Below are positions 19,585 to 29,077 of a DNA stretch of 64,000 nt, piece after piece. The notes beneath the pieces were generated by a model. That model searched no databases. It worked only from the letters and a program-made list of their open reading frames with translations, and was not told the DNA's origin. Origin of the DNA: ZC4RG30 sp046347045. GTDB lineage: Bacteria > Pseudomonadota > Gammaproteobacteria > Steroidobacterales > Steroidobacteraceae. The position numbers and the translations under genes were made by a program. Position 1 is the stretch's first letter. Each line of letters opens with the position of its first letter. Location: contig JAXMGX010000010.1 in the NCBI GenBank assembly GCA_046347045.1, positions 1 through 64,000 on the forward strand, given 5' to 3'.

Positions 19585-20987
19585 AGCACGCGCCGGGAAT
19601 ACTGATGCTGTGCGTACTGCCGGCCATGGCCGCGCAGCCGCAGCCCGACTGGCAGAAGGTGGAGGCCGAGACGCTGCAGCACTACCAGTCGCTGCTGCGT
19701 CTCGACACCAGCGATCCACCGGGCAACGAGAGCCGCGTGGCCGACTACCTGAAGCAGGTGCTGGAGCGCGAAGGCATTGCCGTGACGCTGCGCGAGGCCG
19801 AAAAGGGCCGCGCCAACCTGGTGGCGCGACTGCCGGGCTCGGGCCGCAAGCGGCCGCTGCTGCTGATGTCGCATACGGATGTGGTGCGCGTCGATCCGGC
19901 CAAGTGGCGCTTCCCGCCGTTCGCGGCCACGCGCGATGGCGGTTACATCTATGGGCGCGGCGCCGTCGATGACCGGGACAACCTCACCGCCGCGCTGATG
20001 ACGCTGCTGCTGCTCAAGCGCGCCGGCATCACGCCGGAGCGCGACGTGATCCTGCTGGCCGAAGCCGGCGAGGAAGCAGCCACGCGGATCGGCATCGAGT
20101 ACATGGTGAACCAGCACTTTGCCGACATCGATGCCGAGTACTGCCTGGCCGAGGGCGGCATCACGCTGCGGCATGACGGCCGCACGCTGTATGCGCAGGT
20201 GCAGATGGCCGAGAAGCGGCCCAATCCCGTGGTGCTGACCGCGAAGGGCACCTCCGGACACGCCTCGATCCCGCGTCTGGACAATGCAGTGGTGCGGCTC
20301 GCCCGGGCTGTTGCGGCGCTGGGCGCGTGGCGGCCGCCACTTCGCCTCACCGACACGACGCGCGAATATTTCGCGCGGCTGGCCGCGGTTTCCACGCCCG
20401 ATGACGCGGCCCGGTATCGGGCGCTGTTGAAACCGGAGAGCGCCGAGGCACAGGCCGCGGTGGACTACCTGGCCCAGCACGACCCCACCAAGGCCGCCAT
20501 GCTGCGCACCACGCTGACACCCACCTTGCTGAACGCCGGGCTGCAGGTGAATGCCATCCCCTCCGAAGCCACCGCCACGCTGGATGTGCGGGAACTGCCC
20601 GGGGAGGATTCCGCCGCCTACCTCGAGCTGCTGCGCAAGGTGGTGAACGACCCCGCCGTGACGGTCGCCCGCAATGGCCAGAACCTGCGGCCGCCGGGCG
20701 CGCCCGCGCGGATCGACACCGAGGTGTTCCGCGCCATCGAGGCCGCCGTGAAACGCGTGTATGACGCGCCTGCCATTCCCGCGCTGGGCACCGGCGCCAC
20801 CGACATGGCCTACCTGCGGGCGCGGGGCATGCAGTGTTATGGCATCAGCGCCGGCGTCGATGCGGAAGACACCGCGCTGGGATACGGCGCGCACAGCGAC
20901 CAGGAGCGCCTGCAGGAAGCCGAGCTGCACCGCTTCGTGAAGCTGAACTGGGACATCGTTTCGCAGCTCGTGGGCAGCAAGCCATGA
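19581..20987 (+). CDS. Exported M20/M28-family metallopeptidase
   Basis: Zinc-dependent exopeptidase or amidohydrolase, probably periplasmic (cleavable signal about 1-18). Metal ligands and catalytic residues appear in MSHTDVV (His98, Asp100), GAVDD (Asp130) and EAGEEA (Glu164/Glu165), with a dimerisation domain in the middle. The 468-residue length fits the M20 family. Start and stop both overlap neighbours by 4 bp, placing it in a translationally coupled run. Substrate unknown; dipeptides or N-acyl amino acids are typical. Confidence 0.87.
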   Translation: MKHAPGILMLCVLPAMAAQPQPDWQKVEAETLQHYQSLLRLDTSDPPGNESRVADYLKQVLEREGIAVTLREAEKGRANLVARLPGSGRKRPLLLMSHTDVVRVDPAKWRFPPFAATRDGGYIYGRGAVDDRDNLTAALMTLLLLKRAGITPERDVILLAEAGEEAATRIGIEYMVNQHFADIDAEYCLAEGGITLRHDGRTLYAQVQMAEKRPNPVVLTAKGTSGHASIPRLDNAVVRLARAVAALGAWRPPLRLTDTTREYFARLAAVSTPDDAARYRALLKPESAEAQAAVDYLAQHDPTKAAMLRTTLTPTLLNAGLQVNAIPSEATATLDVRELPGEDSAAYLELLRKVVNDPAVTVARNGQNLRPPGAPARIDTEVFRAIEAAVKRVYDAPAIPALGTGATDMAYLRARGMQCYGISAGVDAEDTALGYGAHSDQERLQEAELHRFVKLNWDIVSQLVGSKP

Positions 20988-21466
20988 CAGTCGAGACGCG
21001 GCTCGCAGACCTCGACTCGCCGCCAGATGCCGCCGCCATCATCAGCGTGCTCGACTCCTATGCCTCGGATCCGCGTGGCGGCAGTCAACCCTTGTCCGCG
21101 GCGGTGAAGGAGAGGCTCATCCCGGGGCTGAAAGCGCATCCCACCACCCGGGTGCTGCTGGCATTCGAATCCGGAGAACCCATCGGCCTGTGCGTGGGGT
21201 TCTTCGGCTTTTCCACCTTCCAGGCGCGACCGCTGCTGAACATCCACGACCTGGCCGTGGTGCCGGGCCGCCGCGGCGGTGGCGTGGGGCGCGCCCTGCT
21301 GACCGCTGCCGAGACGCTCGCCAGACAAGCGGGTTGCTGCAAACTCACGCTCGAGGTGCAGGACAACAACACGCCCGCGCGGACGCTGTACGAGCGATAT
21401 GGTTTCAGGGACCTGGTGTTCGGCGATTCCGGACCCACACGCTTCATGAGCAAGACCCTGGCATGA
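20984..21466 (+). CDS. GNAT-family N-acetyltransferase
   Basis: Acetyl-CoA-dependent acyltransferase of about 160 residues. The acetyl-CoA pyrophosphate loop (PGRRGGGVGRALL) and the C-terminal ERYGF motif are typical. The ATG at 20984 overlaps the peptidase stop (ATGA), so an upstream start would lie inside that gene. The acceptor is unknown. Confidence 0.85.
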   Translation: MTVETRLADLDSPPDAAAIISVLDSYASDPRGGSQPLSAAVKERLIPGLKAHPTTRVLLAFESGEPIGLCVGFFGFSTFQARPLLNIHDLAVVPGRRGGGVGRALLTAAETLARQAGCCKLTLEVQDNNTPARTLYERYGFRDLVFGDSGPTRFMSKTLA

Positions 21467-21528
21467 AGCAGCGTCGCCAGGCGGGCACTCGCAGTGGCGC
21501 CGGCCCGTCCCTTGTATCATTCACCGCC

Positions 21529-21969
21529 ATGAACGCCAGACCCGCACTGCTGCTCATGACCCTCGCGCTGGGATCGCCAGCCGCCGAGGCGCCGCAACCG
21601 AAGGTCGTGCTCCCGGAGCGACTCGGCTTCACCACGCCCGCGCCCTTCCCCGACATCAAGACGGCCTATGTCCTGGGCTCGGAAAGTGCATCCGAAACCT
21701 ATGTCATCCGGGTGCGATTGAAGGCCGGCGGGCGCGTGCCGGCGCACACTCATCCCGACACACGCTATTCCACGGTGTTGTCCGGCACGTTGTACGTCGG
21801 CTTCGGTACCCTGGCGAGCGAGACGCGCGTGACGGCCGTTCCCGCCGGTGCAGTGTATGTGGCTCCTGCGAACGTGCCGCACTACCTGTGGGCCCGCGAT
21901 GGCGAAGTGGTCTACCAGGAAGCCGGCGTCGGGCCTACGGGCACGAAGGTACAGGGAGCAGCGCCGTGA
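21529..21969 (+). CDS. Exported cupin-domain protein
   Basis: Small secreted cupin. A short signal-like N-terminus (about 1-20) precedes a conserved beta-barrel with metal-site motifs HTHPDTRYSTVLSG and the second-motif His in PANVPHYLW. The family includes metal-binding sensors and enzymes; no specific function can be assigned. The ATG at 21529 gives 146 residues; in-frame extensions upstream would overlap the GNAT gene. Confidence 0.78.
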   Translation: MNARPALLLMTLALGSPAAEAPQPKVVLPERLGFTTPAPFPDIKTAYVLGSESASETYVIRVRLKAGGRVPAHTHPDTRYSTVLSGTLYVGFGTLASETRVTAVPAGAVYVAPANVPHYLWARDGEVVYQEAGVGPTGTKVQGAAP

Positions 21970-21993
21970 CGATTGCCGCGAACCTGCTGCCCC

Positions 21994-22500
21994 ATGACCG
22001 ACACGCTGCCGGCCTCGCTGCAACCTGACTGCGCGCGCTGCGGTGCGCTGTGCTGCGTGGCGCCCGCCTTCGATGCCGATCAGGGCTTCGGCTACGACAA
22101 ACCAGCCTGCGAGCCCTGCCGGCATCTGCAGCCTGATCATCGCTGCGGCATCCATCCGGCGCTGGTGGCCCGGGGGTTTTCCGGCTGCGCCAGTTTCAAC
22201 TGCCATGGCGCCGGCCAGCGCGCCACGGCGATGTTCGCGGGCGGCTGGCGCGACTCACCGGAACAGGCGGCGCGCCTGTTCGCTACCTATGGCCGCCTGC
22301 GCACGCTGCACGAACTGCTGGCGATGGCGACCCTGTCACAGTCGCGGGCTCAAGATTCCGTCGCCCGTGAAACTGTGCAGCGAATTCATGCCGAGCTCAC
22401 CCGCCTGTGCGAAACCAGCGAACCTGTGGACGGCGTTGCATTGCGACGCCAGACGCTGCAACGGCTGCAGCAGGCATTGCGTGGAGTGGGCGACTCATGA
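21994..22500 (+). CDS. Cysteine-rich protein, putative metal binding
   Basis: 168-residue cytosolic protein that I cannot assign to a characterised enzyme. The N-terminal third holds a dense Cys set: Cys13, Cys16, Cys20 and Cys21 in CARCGALCC, then CEPC, a further Cys before GIHP, and two more in GCASFNC. This resembles small Cys-cluster proteins that bind zinc or an Fe-S cluster. The rest is helical. An in-frame TTG at 21973 is a weaker start than the ATG at 21994. The stop overlaps the HDOD gene start (ATGA). Confidence 0.7.
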   Translation: MTDTLPASLQPDCARCGALCCVAPAFDADQGFGYDKPACEPCRHLQPDHRCGIHPALVARGFSGCASFNCHGAGQRATAMFAGGWRDSPEQAARLFATYGRLRTLHELLAMATLSQSRAQDSVARETVQRIHAELTRLCETSEPVDGVALRRQTLQRLQQALRGVGDS

Positions 22501-23594
22501 ATGGAGCATTGGCGTGGACGGGCGTCGGCGTCCTGACGCTGGTCATCGCGACCTGGCTGGTCGGACGCGCGCGCAGGTCGCGCCCACGCGAGACGACAGC
22601 AGCGGCGAGCGCGGGCGGAACCCCAAACGCGGCTGAAGCTTCCCCCGCGCTGCGCCCAACTGCCGCGCGCGAGGCAACCCCCGTCTCGCCGCTGCGCAGT
22701 GTGATTGCCCTGGCGCTCGTCGATGGAGGCGTCGCGCAGGCCGGCCCACTGGACCCGGCCGCCACCCAGCTGCTGCTGGGCGCCAGCCAGGAACTGGCGC
22801 GCATCGGCAATGAAACCCGCTACACGCCCCGCCGCCCTTCTTTGCTGCCGCAGCTACTCGAGGCGGTAAACGATGAAGAGGCTTCGCTGCGCGCGCTGTC
22901 GCGCATCATCTCGCAGGATCCGGCCCTGACCGGCGAATTGCTGCGCACCGCCAACAGCGCGCTGTACCGGGTCAGCGGCAGCCCGGTGGAAAGCATCGAA
23001 CGCGCCGCAGCCATGCTGGGCACGCAGGGACTGCGCACGTTGATCTCGGCCGCGCTGGTGAAGCCGCTGGCGGGCGACGCGGGCGGAGCCCCCGGTCGCT
23101 TCGGTGATGTGATCTGGGAACATTCCATCTGCAGCGCCAGCGCAGCCGAGGCCTGGGCCGCGCGGGCGCAGGACTGCGACCCGTTCACCGCGCATCTGCT
23201 CGGGCTGATGCACGGGCTGGGTGATGTCGCCGTCTATCGTGTGATGCGCGACGTGCTGGCCCGGCAGGCGGCAGCGGACTCACCGACGCTGATCGCCCAC
23301 GCCCTTGAAACCCACGGCGCCATCACGGCGCGGCGCATTGCCGAAAGCTGGGGCCTGTCGGACCGCACGCAGGAGGCGCTGGAGGCTCAGTCAGCCGCGG
23401 CGCCCGCGCATCAGGCGACGCCGCTTGCCCGTGCGCTGCGCTTCGGCAGGCTGGCGGGCGCCATGGTACTGCTGTGCCGCCACAAGAAGCTGGACGAGGC
23501 CGCGGCGCGGCAGCATCTATCCGATGCCGGCTTCACCGGGCCCCAGGTGGAACGCATCTGGGACAGGCTGGTGCAGGCCTACGCACGGCCCTGA
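22497..23594 (+). CDS. Membrane-anchored HDOD-domain protein
   Basis: HDOD proteins are degenerate HD-fold signalling scaffolds linked to c-di-GMP, chemotaxis or stress responses. One N-terminal transmembrane helix (about 4-22) is followed by a low-complexity linker and an HDOD domain starting at about residue 115 (PSLLPQLLEAVNDEEA), with the motif LLRTANSALYRVSGSP. At 365 residues it has no attached GGDEF or EAL domain. It starts on a 4-bp overlap with the Cys-rich gene and converges on the outer-membrane gene 9 nt away. Confidence 0.82.
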   Translation: MNGALAWTGVGVLTLVIATWLVGRARRSRPRETTAAASAGGTPNAAEASPALRPTAAREATPVSPLRSVIALALVDGGVAQAGPLDPAATQLLLGASQELARIGNETRYTPRRPSLLPQLLEAVNDEEASLRALSRIISQDPALTGELLRTANSALYRVSGSPVESIERAAAMLGTQGLRTLISAALVKPLAGDAGGAPGRFGDVIWEHSICSASAAEAWAARAQDCDPFTAHLLGLMHGLGDVAVYRVMRDVLARQAAADSPTLIAHALETHGAITARRIAESWGLSDRTQEALEAQSAAAPAHQATPLARALRFGRLAGAMVLLCRHKKLDEAAARQHLSDAGFTGPQVERIWDRLVQAYARP

Positions 23595-23603
23595 GGTGCG
23601 GCT

Positions 23604-24479
23604 TTACAGGCTGACGCGAATGAAGGCCTGCGGCCCCTGGTAGTCGAAGCGAAACAGGCCCGAGTCCGTCGGGTCGGTGCTTTCGAGGAAGAAGTGCGTG
23701 CCCGAATAACCCGCGCCCAGCGTGAGATTCGGCCGCACGCGGAACTGCACATCGGCGTTCCAGGCCTTGTACGAGCCGCGCACGTCGTTCACATGGCCCT
23801 TCAGGTAGTTGGCCTGCGCATTCAGCGAGAAGCGCTTCGTGAACCGCCAGGTGCCGTCGAAGGCCAGCGTGGCGAACGGGCCGGCCACGTCGAGGTTCTC
23901 GCTGACGAAGCGCACGGGCGCGTTCAGGCTGCCCTCGGCCTGCAGCAGGTGGATGCCGAGGCCGGCCGACAGCTCGATCTTCTCGCGCCGCAGGAAGGAG
24001 TATGTATAGGCCAGGTCGAGCTTGCGCAGGTCCATCTTCGAGATCACGCGATCGTTCACGAGATAGACGTCATCGCCGAAGCGCACCTGCTGGTTCAGCA
24101 CCACGTCACCGCTGCGCGTCTGCTTGTAGAACTGCGCGCGGATGCGATGCCGCTCGAGCATGCGGAACTGCAGGTCGATGCTGGCCTGCTTGAGCTGGTC
24201 CTGCAGACCCAGCGATTCCTCGCCGGTCAGCAGCGTGCCCGGCGTGCCGTTCGACGCATCGTTGCGCAGATCGGTGGCGATGGTGGGCATGTAGAAGCGG
24301 ATGTTCACTGCCAGCCGGTCGGTGATCGGGCTCGCGATGCGCATCTTCGGTGGCTGCAGCAGTTCGCGCCGGGCAGTCTGCGTGTCGTTGCCGGAGGCTG
24401 CGGCATCGGCTGCCGTCGATGCGACCGGGACAGCCAGCAACAGGACACCGCCGAGCAGCAGGGGATTCTTTGACATCAT
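23604..24479 (-). CDS. Putative outer-membrane beta-barrel protein
   Basis: Function not recognised. A signal peptide (about 1-23) is followed by alternating amphipathic strands (for example LDLAYTYSFLRREKIELSAG) and a C-terminal strand ending in leucine after an aromatic-rich stretch (QAFIRVSL), consistent with outer-membrane insertion. The ATG at 24479 was chosen over an upstream in-frame codon because it starts the signal peptide. It lies 64 nt downstream of the cusA-like gene on the same strand and may be the last gene of that operon. It is not a TolC-type outer-membrane factor. Confidence 0.68.
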   Translation of the reverse strand: MMSKNPLLLGGVLLLAVPVASTAADAAASGNDTQTARRELLQPPKMRIASPITDRLAVNIRFYMPTIATDLRNDASNGTPGTLLTGEESLGLQDQLKQASIDLQFRMLERHRIRAQFYKQTRSGDVVLNQQVRFGDDVYLVNDRVISKMDLRKLDLAYTYSFLRREKIELSAGLGIHLLQAEGSLNAPVRFVSENLDVAGPFATLAFDGTWRFTKRFSLNAQANYLKGHVNDVRGSYKAWNADVQFRVRPNLTLGAGYSGTHFFLESTDPTDSGLFRFDYQGPQAFIRVSL

Positions 24480-24543
24480 CCGCTGATGATCCCAGACGCC
24501 CACCGGGCGTGCCAACGTCGCGCTTGAGCGACTGTGACCGGCA

Positions 24544-27500
24544 TCAAAGGGTGACGCTGGTCACAGAGTCCGCAGCCGCCGGAACGCTCCGGCGGATGAC
24601 CAGGCGGTAGATCACCGGCACCACGAACAGTGAGAACAGCGGCGCCGTCAGCATTCCACCGACCAGCGGTGCCGCGATGGGTCGCATCAGGTCCACGCCG
24701 GGACCATCGGCGAACAGCAGGGGCAGAAGTCCGCCGAGGATGACGCCCACCGTCATGGTCTTGGGCCGCAGCCGCAGCAGCGCGCCGCGGATGATGGCCG
24801 TGACCGACACCCCGCCACAGCGCTGCGCGGACTGATCCAGGTACAGCAGCATCACCACGCAGAACTCGGCCGCCACGCCTGCCAGCGCGATGAAGCCCAC
24901 TGCCGTGGCAAAGGACCAGCGCATGTGCAGGATGGCCAGCAACCAGGCACCGCCGGCCACGGCTACCGGCAGGCTGGCCGCCACGATGCCCACGCGGCGC
25001 CAGCAGCGGAAGTGCGCGTAGAGGATGAGCAAGGCGCCCAGCACCGTCGCGGCCGTCATGATCACGAGGCGCGTCGTGGCAGCGCGCAGCCGCAGATACT
25101 GTCCCACCCAGGTCAGCGTGTGGCCGGGCGCAACGAGTTTCGCGCTGGCCAGCGCCGCCTCGGCCCGTGCCAGGACGCCGCCCACATCGCCATCGCCCAC
25201 ATCCAGCAGTACGTGCAACGCCGGCCGCGCGTTTTCGCTGCGCAACTCCGCCGGCGCATCGACCACCCGCAGGCGCGCCACCTGCGACAGCTCGACGCTC
25301 TGCCCGCCGTCGGTGCGGATGCGCAATCCTGCCAGTGATTCCAGCGAGAGACGCGCGGCCGCCGGGTAGCGCACCACGATGGGATAACGCTCGCGGCCGA
25401 TGAGCAGTGAATCCACGGGCTCGGCGCCCGTGGCCGTGGCCAGCAACTGCGTGATGTCCGACATGCGCACACCCAGCGCACTGGCGCGCGACCGGTCGAT
25501 ATCGATTTCGACGATGCGCCCCGACCCCGGCCGCTCGGCCACCACCGAGCGCACACCTGACACTGTGCGCAGGATGCCTTCGGCCTGTTCGGCCAGGGCC
25601 TGCAGCGCCGCGGGATCAGGTCCGCTGATCCGCAATGCCAGGGGTGTCCGCACACCGGTGGACAGCATCTCGATGCGCGTGCGAATGGGATGTCCCCAGG
25701 AATTGGTGAGACCGGCCAGACGCACCGTGGCATCGAGCCTGGCGATGAGCTGCTGCGTGGATAGCGGTTGCGGCCACTGCGAGCGCGGTTTCAGCAGGAT
25801 CACGGTTTCCAGCATCGACAGCGGCGCGGGATCGGTGGCCGAATCGCTGCGGCCGGCCTTGCCATGCACGCTGGCCACCTCCGGCATGGCGCGGATCAGC
25901 GCATCCGTGCGCTGCAGGATATCTGCGGCTTCATCCAGCGACACCGAAGGCAGCGTCGATGGCATGTACAGCAAGTCGCCTTCATCCAGCGGCGGCATGA
26001 ACTCGCTGCCCATGCGCAGCAGTGGGATCGCCCCGCCGATCGCCACCAGCGCCGCACCCGCCAGCACCGCCGCGGGACGGCGCAGCGCCGCCACCAGCAG
26101 CGGCCGATAGAGGTTGCGCAGGCCGCGGTTCAGCGCATTGGCGCGCTCGGCGGGCACGGGACCCCGGATCAGCAGACCCATCAGCACCGGAATCAGCGTC
26201 ACGGACAGTGCCGTGGCCACCGCCATGGCCCAGGTCTTGGTCAGCGCCAGCGGCATGAACAGCCGGCCTTCCTGTCCCTGCAGCGCAAGCACCGGCAGGA
26301 ACGACACCGTGATCACGAGCAGCGAGAAGAACAGCGCGGGACCGGTTTCCACCGCGCACTCGCGCACCAGCGCGGCGTGGGAAACGCCGGGCGCGGGCCG
26401 CTCGAGCTTGCGATGCAGGGCTTCGACCATCACCACGGCCGAATCGACCATGGCTCCCACCGCGATGGCAAGCCCGCCCAGCGACATGATGTTCGCCGTC
26501 ACGCCCTGCAGCCGCAGCAGGAACAGCGCGCAGAGGAGCCCGATGGGCAGCGTGATCGCGATCACCAGCGCCGAACGCACGCGCCACAGGAACAGCCCGC
26601 ACACCACGGCCACGACGACGCCCTCTTCGAGCAGCCGCCAGGCCAGCGTGCGCGCCGATGCCTCGATGGGTCTGGCGCGGTCATAAGTGATCCGCAGTTC
26701 CGCGCCGGAGGGCAACGAGGACTTCAGCGCCTCGAGGCGCGCCTTCACCTGGCGCGTGACGCGCAGCGCATTCTCGCCCTTGCGCATCACGACGATGCCG
26801 CTGACCACCTGGCCCTGCCCGTCGAGGTCGGACACTCCCTGTTGCGGTGCCGGGCCATAGCCCACGCGCGCCACCTGCGAGAGCCGCAGCGTGCCGCCGC
26901 GCCCGTCCGGTGCCAGTGGTGCACTCAGCAGATCCTCCGGCCCGTGCAGCCGCGCATCGGCGGAAACCACCAGCCGCTGGCGACCGAGTTCGAACGCCCC
27001 GCCGCCGGCAGCCTGGTTGGCATCGCGCACCGCATCGCCGACCTGACGCAGCGCAAGACCCAGCGCCGCGAGGCGATCGGGATCCACATCGACCTGCAAC
27101 TGCCTTGCGCCGGGACCGAAGGTGGCCACCTCGGCCACGCCGGGAATGGCCTGCAATTCCGGCACGAGCAGAAAATCCTGCAGTGCGCGCAGCCGCTCAA
27201 CCGGCAGTGCGCCGGAATTTGCCACCAGCGCGTATTGCAGGATCCAGCCGACGCCCGATGCATCCGGCCCGAGCTGCGTGCTTGCGCCGGCGGGCAATTG
27301 CGGCGCGAGTTGGGCAAGCCGCTCGGCCACGCGCGCGCGCGCCGGCGCCGCAGCCGCGCCATCGGCGAGCACCACGTAGACGAAGGCCTCGCCGTACATC
27401 GAAAACGCGCGCACCGTGCTGGCGCCAGGCACACCCAGGAGCGCCGTGGCCAGCGGATAGGTCACCTGGTCCTCGACCCTCTGCGGCGGCTGTCCGGGGA

Positions 27501-27666
27501 AGGACACCTTGACGATGACCTGATCGTCGGAGAGATCGGGCAGCGCGTCGAGCTTCAGGTCGCGCAGACCCAGTGCGGCCACCAGCGTGAGGGCCGCCAC
27601 GATTGCCAGCACCCAGACCGGCGCGGCCAGGCAGCGCCCGATGAGTCGCTGGATCATCCGGTGCAC
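24544..27666 (-). CDS. Heavy-metal RND efflux pump, CusA/CzcA family
   Basis: Inner-membrane proton-driven pump subunit (1040 residues) with the usual two halves of six transmembrane segments and two periplasmic loops. The heavy-metal RND signature GAMVDSAVVMVEALH around TM4 separates it from drug pumps. Partner of the CusB-like adaptor 27 nt upstream. Cu(I)/Ag(I) export is the best guess because the operon also encodes copper enzymes, but the family also includes Zn/Co/Cd pumps. No TolC/CusC-type outer-membrane channel is encoded in the window. Confidence 0.88.
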   Translation of the reverse strand: MHRMIQRLIGRCLAAPVWVLAIVAALTLVAALGLRDLKLDALPDLSDDQVIVKVSFPGQPPQRVEDQVTYPLATALLGVPGASTVRAFSMYGEAFVYVVLADGAAAAPARARVAERLAQLAPQLPAGASTQLGPDASGVGWILQYALVANSGALPVERLRALQDFLLVPELQAIPGVAEVATFGPGARQLQVDVDPDRLAALGLALRQVGDAVRDANQAAGGGAFELGRQRLVVSADARLHGPEDLLSAPLAPDGRGGTLRLSQVARVGYGPAPQQGVSDLDGQGQVVSGIVVMRKGENALRVTRQVKARLEALKSSLPSGAELRITYDRARPIEASARTLAWRLLEEGVVVAVVCGLFLWRVRSALVIAITLPIGLLCALFLLRLQGVTANIMSLGGLAIAVGAMVDSAVVMVEALHRKLERPAPGVSHAALVRECAVETGPALFFSLLVITVSFLPVLALQGQEGRLFMPLALTKTWAMAVATALSVTLIPVLMGLLIRGPVPAERANALNRGLRNLYRPLLVAALRRPAAVLAGAALVAIGGAIPLLRMGSEFMPPLDEGDLLYMPSTLPSVSLDEAADILQRTDALIRAMPEVASVHGKAGRSDSATDPAPLSMLETVILLKPRSQWPQPLSTQQLIARLDATVRLAGLTNSWGHPIRTRIEMLSTGVRTPLALRISGPDPAALQALAEQAEGILRTVSGVRSVVAERPGSGRIVEIDIDRSRASALGVRMSDITQLLATATGAEPVDSLLIGRERYPIVVRYPAAARLSLESLAGLRIRTDGGQSVELSQVARLRVVDAPAELRSENARPALHVLLDVGDGDVGGVLARAEAALASAKLVAPGHTLTWVGQYLRLRAATTRLVIMTAATVLGALLILYAHFRCWRRVGIVAASLPVAVAGGAWLLAILHMRWSFATAVGFIALAGVAAEFCVVMLLYLDQSAQRCGGVSVTAIIRGALLRLRPKTMTVGVILGGLLPLLFADGPGVDLMRPIAAPLVGGMLTAPLFSLFVVPVIYRLVIRRSVPAAADSVTSVTL

Positions 27667-27693
27667 GGCGGCGGTGCCGCCGCGCGATGCAGC

Positions 27694-29067
27694 TCAGGAA
27701 CCATGATCCGCATGCGCCATGCGCTGCATCGTCGACTGCAGCGATGCCTCGGCGCTGAGCAGGAACTGTCCGTTGATCACCACGCGATCGCCGGCGGTCA
27801 CGCCGGAAAGTATCTCGACGTGCTCGCCGCTGGATTCACCGGTGCGCAGCGCAACCTGGCGGAAGCGACCGGAACCGTCGTCGACCACCGCATAGTCGCC
27901 CTGACCGCTGCGCAGTATGGCGTCCTGGGGCAGGACGATGGCCTGACGCGCCGCGCGCAGCACACGACCGGTGACCACTTCACCGGCCAGCAGCCGGCCT
28001 GCGTGCGCGGGAAGCGGTACGCGCAGCCGCGCAGTGCGCGACACCGGATCGATCTGCGCGCCCGCCGGATCCAGGCGCACACGCATGGGCATGTCCGCGC
28101 CCGCCGGCAGGAATTCAAGTTCGTCGCCGCTGCGAACCCGCGAGGCGACTTCGGGACTCAGTGCCAGTTCCACCGAACCCGCCACGGGGTCGGCATAGGC
28201 CAAGGCCGTGCTGTCCGGCGCGAGATAGCTGCCCGCCGCGATGGCGATCTCGGTGACGATGCCGCCGCGCGTGGCCAGCACCGGCACCACATCGTGAACG
28301 CGGCGGTGCTTCTCGATGTCGTCCACGATGCCCGCCGGCACGTCGGCCGCCAGCAGACGCGTGCGCGCGCGATAACGTTCGCGTGCCACGCTGGCCAGCA
28401 TCTGGTCCGGGGCGCTGTTGCCCACGCCGTCCATGTCCAGCCCTTTCGTGGCCAGCAAGGCATCGCGACGCGTCAGCAGATCGATGTAGTCACGCTGGCG
28501 CTGCTGCAGCTCCGGGGAATAGAGGGTGAACAGCAAGTCGCCGGGCCGCACCGCCTGGCCTACTGCCGCCGGCCCGACCTCGCGGACCCAGCCCTCGACC
28601 TTGGACGACACCCGCACCGCACGTCGCGCGTCCGGCAGCGTCACGCCAGTGACATTGATGGCGGACTGGAACGGCACGGGTTGTGCCAGCATCGAGGCCA
28701 CACCCATGCGCCGCTGCACTTCGGGCGCAACCCGCACCGTGGGTTCCGGTGCGGGATGTTCGTGCTGGTGCTCGTGCTGGTGCTCAGGCTCAGGCTCAGG
28801 CTCGTGCTCGTGCTCGTGCCCGTGCTCATGTCCCTGCTGGCGCTGCACCAGCCGCATGCCGCAGATGGGGCAGGCCCCTTCTGCGGCAGCAACCACCTGC
28901 GGATGCATGGGGCAGACATAGCCGTCGGCGACAACCAGCACCTTTTCCCCGGGACTCGCGGCCTCGGCGGGTTCGACCGACTGCCGCAGCAGCAGCGTCA
29001 GCATCGCGGCCACGGGCAGCAGCACCGAGAACACGATCAGCAGCGGCGTACGTCGGGATCTGGCCAT
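27694..29067 (-). CDS. CusB-like periplasmic adaptor with heavy-metal-binding domain
   Basis: Membrane-fusion protein of an RND efflux system. An N-terminal signal or anchor (about 8-27) leads to a heavy-metal-binding domain with YVCPMHP and CPICGM (about 49-72), then a His/Glu-rich linker (about 79-104) unlike most homologues, then the barrel-sandwich and beta-barrel domains. The ATG at 29067 was chosen because it starts the membrane segment and has GAGGA upstream; an extension to 29193 would be Arg-rich and would overlap nirK. It is 10 nt after nirK, so very probably co-transcribed with it. Confidence 0.86.
   Translation of the reverse strand: MARSRRTPLLIVFSVLLPVAAMLTLLLRQSVEPAEAASPGEKVLVVADGYVCPMHPQVVAAAEGACPICGMRLVQRQQGHEHGHEHEHEPEPEPEHQHEHQHEHPAPEPTVRVAPEVQRRMGVASMLAQPVPFQSAINVTGVTLPDARRAVRVSSKVEGWVREVGPAAVGQAVRPGDLLFTLYSPELQQRQRDYIDLLTRRDALLATKGLDMDGVGNSAPDQMLASVARERYRARTRLLAADVPAGIVDDIEKHRRVHDVVPVLATRGGIVTEIAIAAGSYLAPDSTALAYADPVAGSVELALSPEVASRVRSGDELEFLPAGADMPMRVRLDPAGAQIDPVSRTARLRVPLPAHAGRLLAGEVVTGRVLRAARQAIVLPQDAILRSGQGDYAVVDDGSGRFRQVALRTGESSGEHVEILSGVTAGDRVVINGQFLLSAEASLQSTMQRMAHADHGS
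28761..28836. repeat. Short tandem hexamer repeats coding a His/Glu linker
   Basis: Imperfect runs of CTCGTG/CTGGTG and GCTCAG units inside the cusB-like gene encode alternating His-Glu and Pro-Glu dipeptides. A 6-bp unit keeps frame when copy number changes, so linker length may vary between strains. Confidence 0.65.
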
Positions 29068-29077
29068 GGCATCCTCG

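Noticed and set aside
23604..24479. TolC/CusC-type outer-membrane factor for the RND pump
   Set aside because: The protein is about 290 residues with beta-strand pattern and lacks the long helical hairpins of TolC-family channels.
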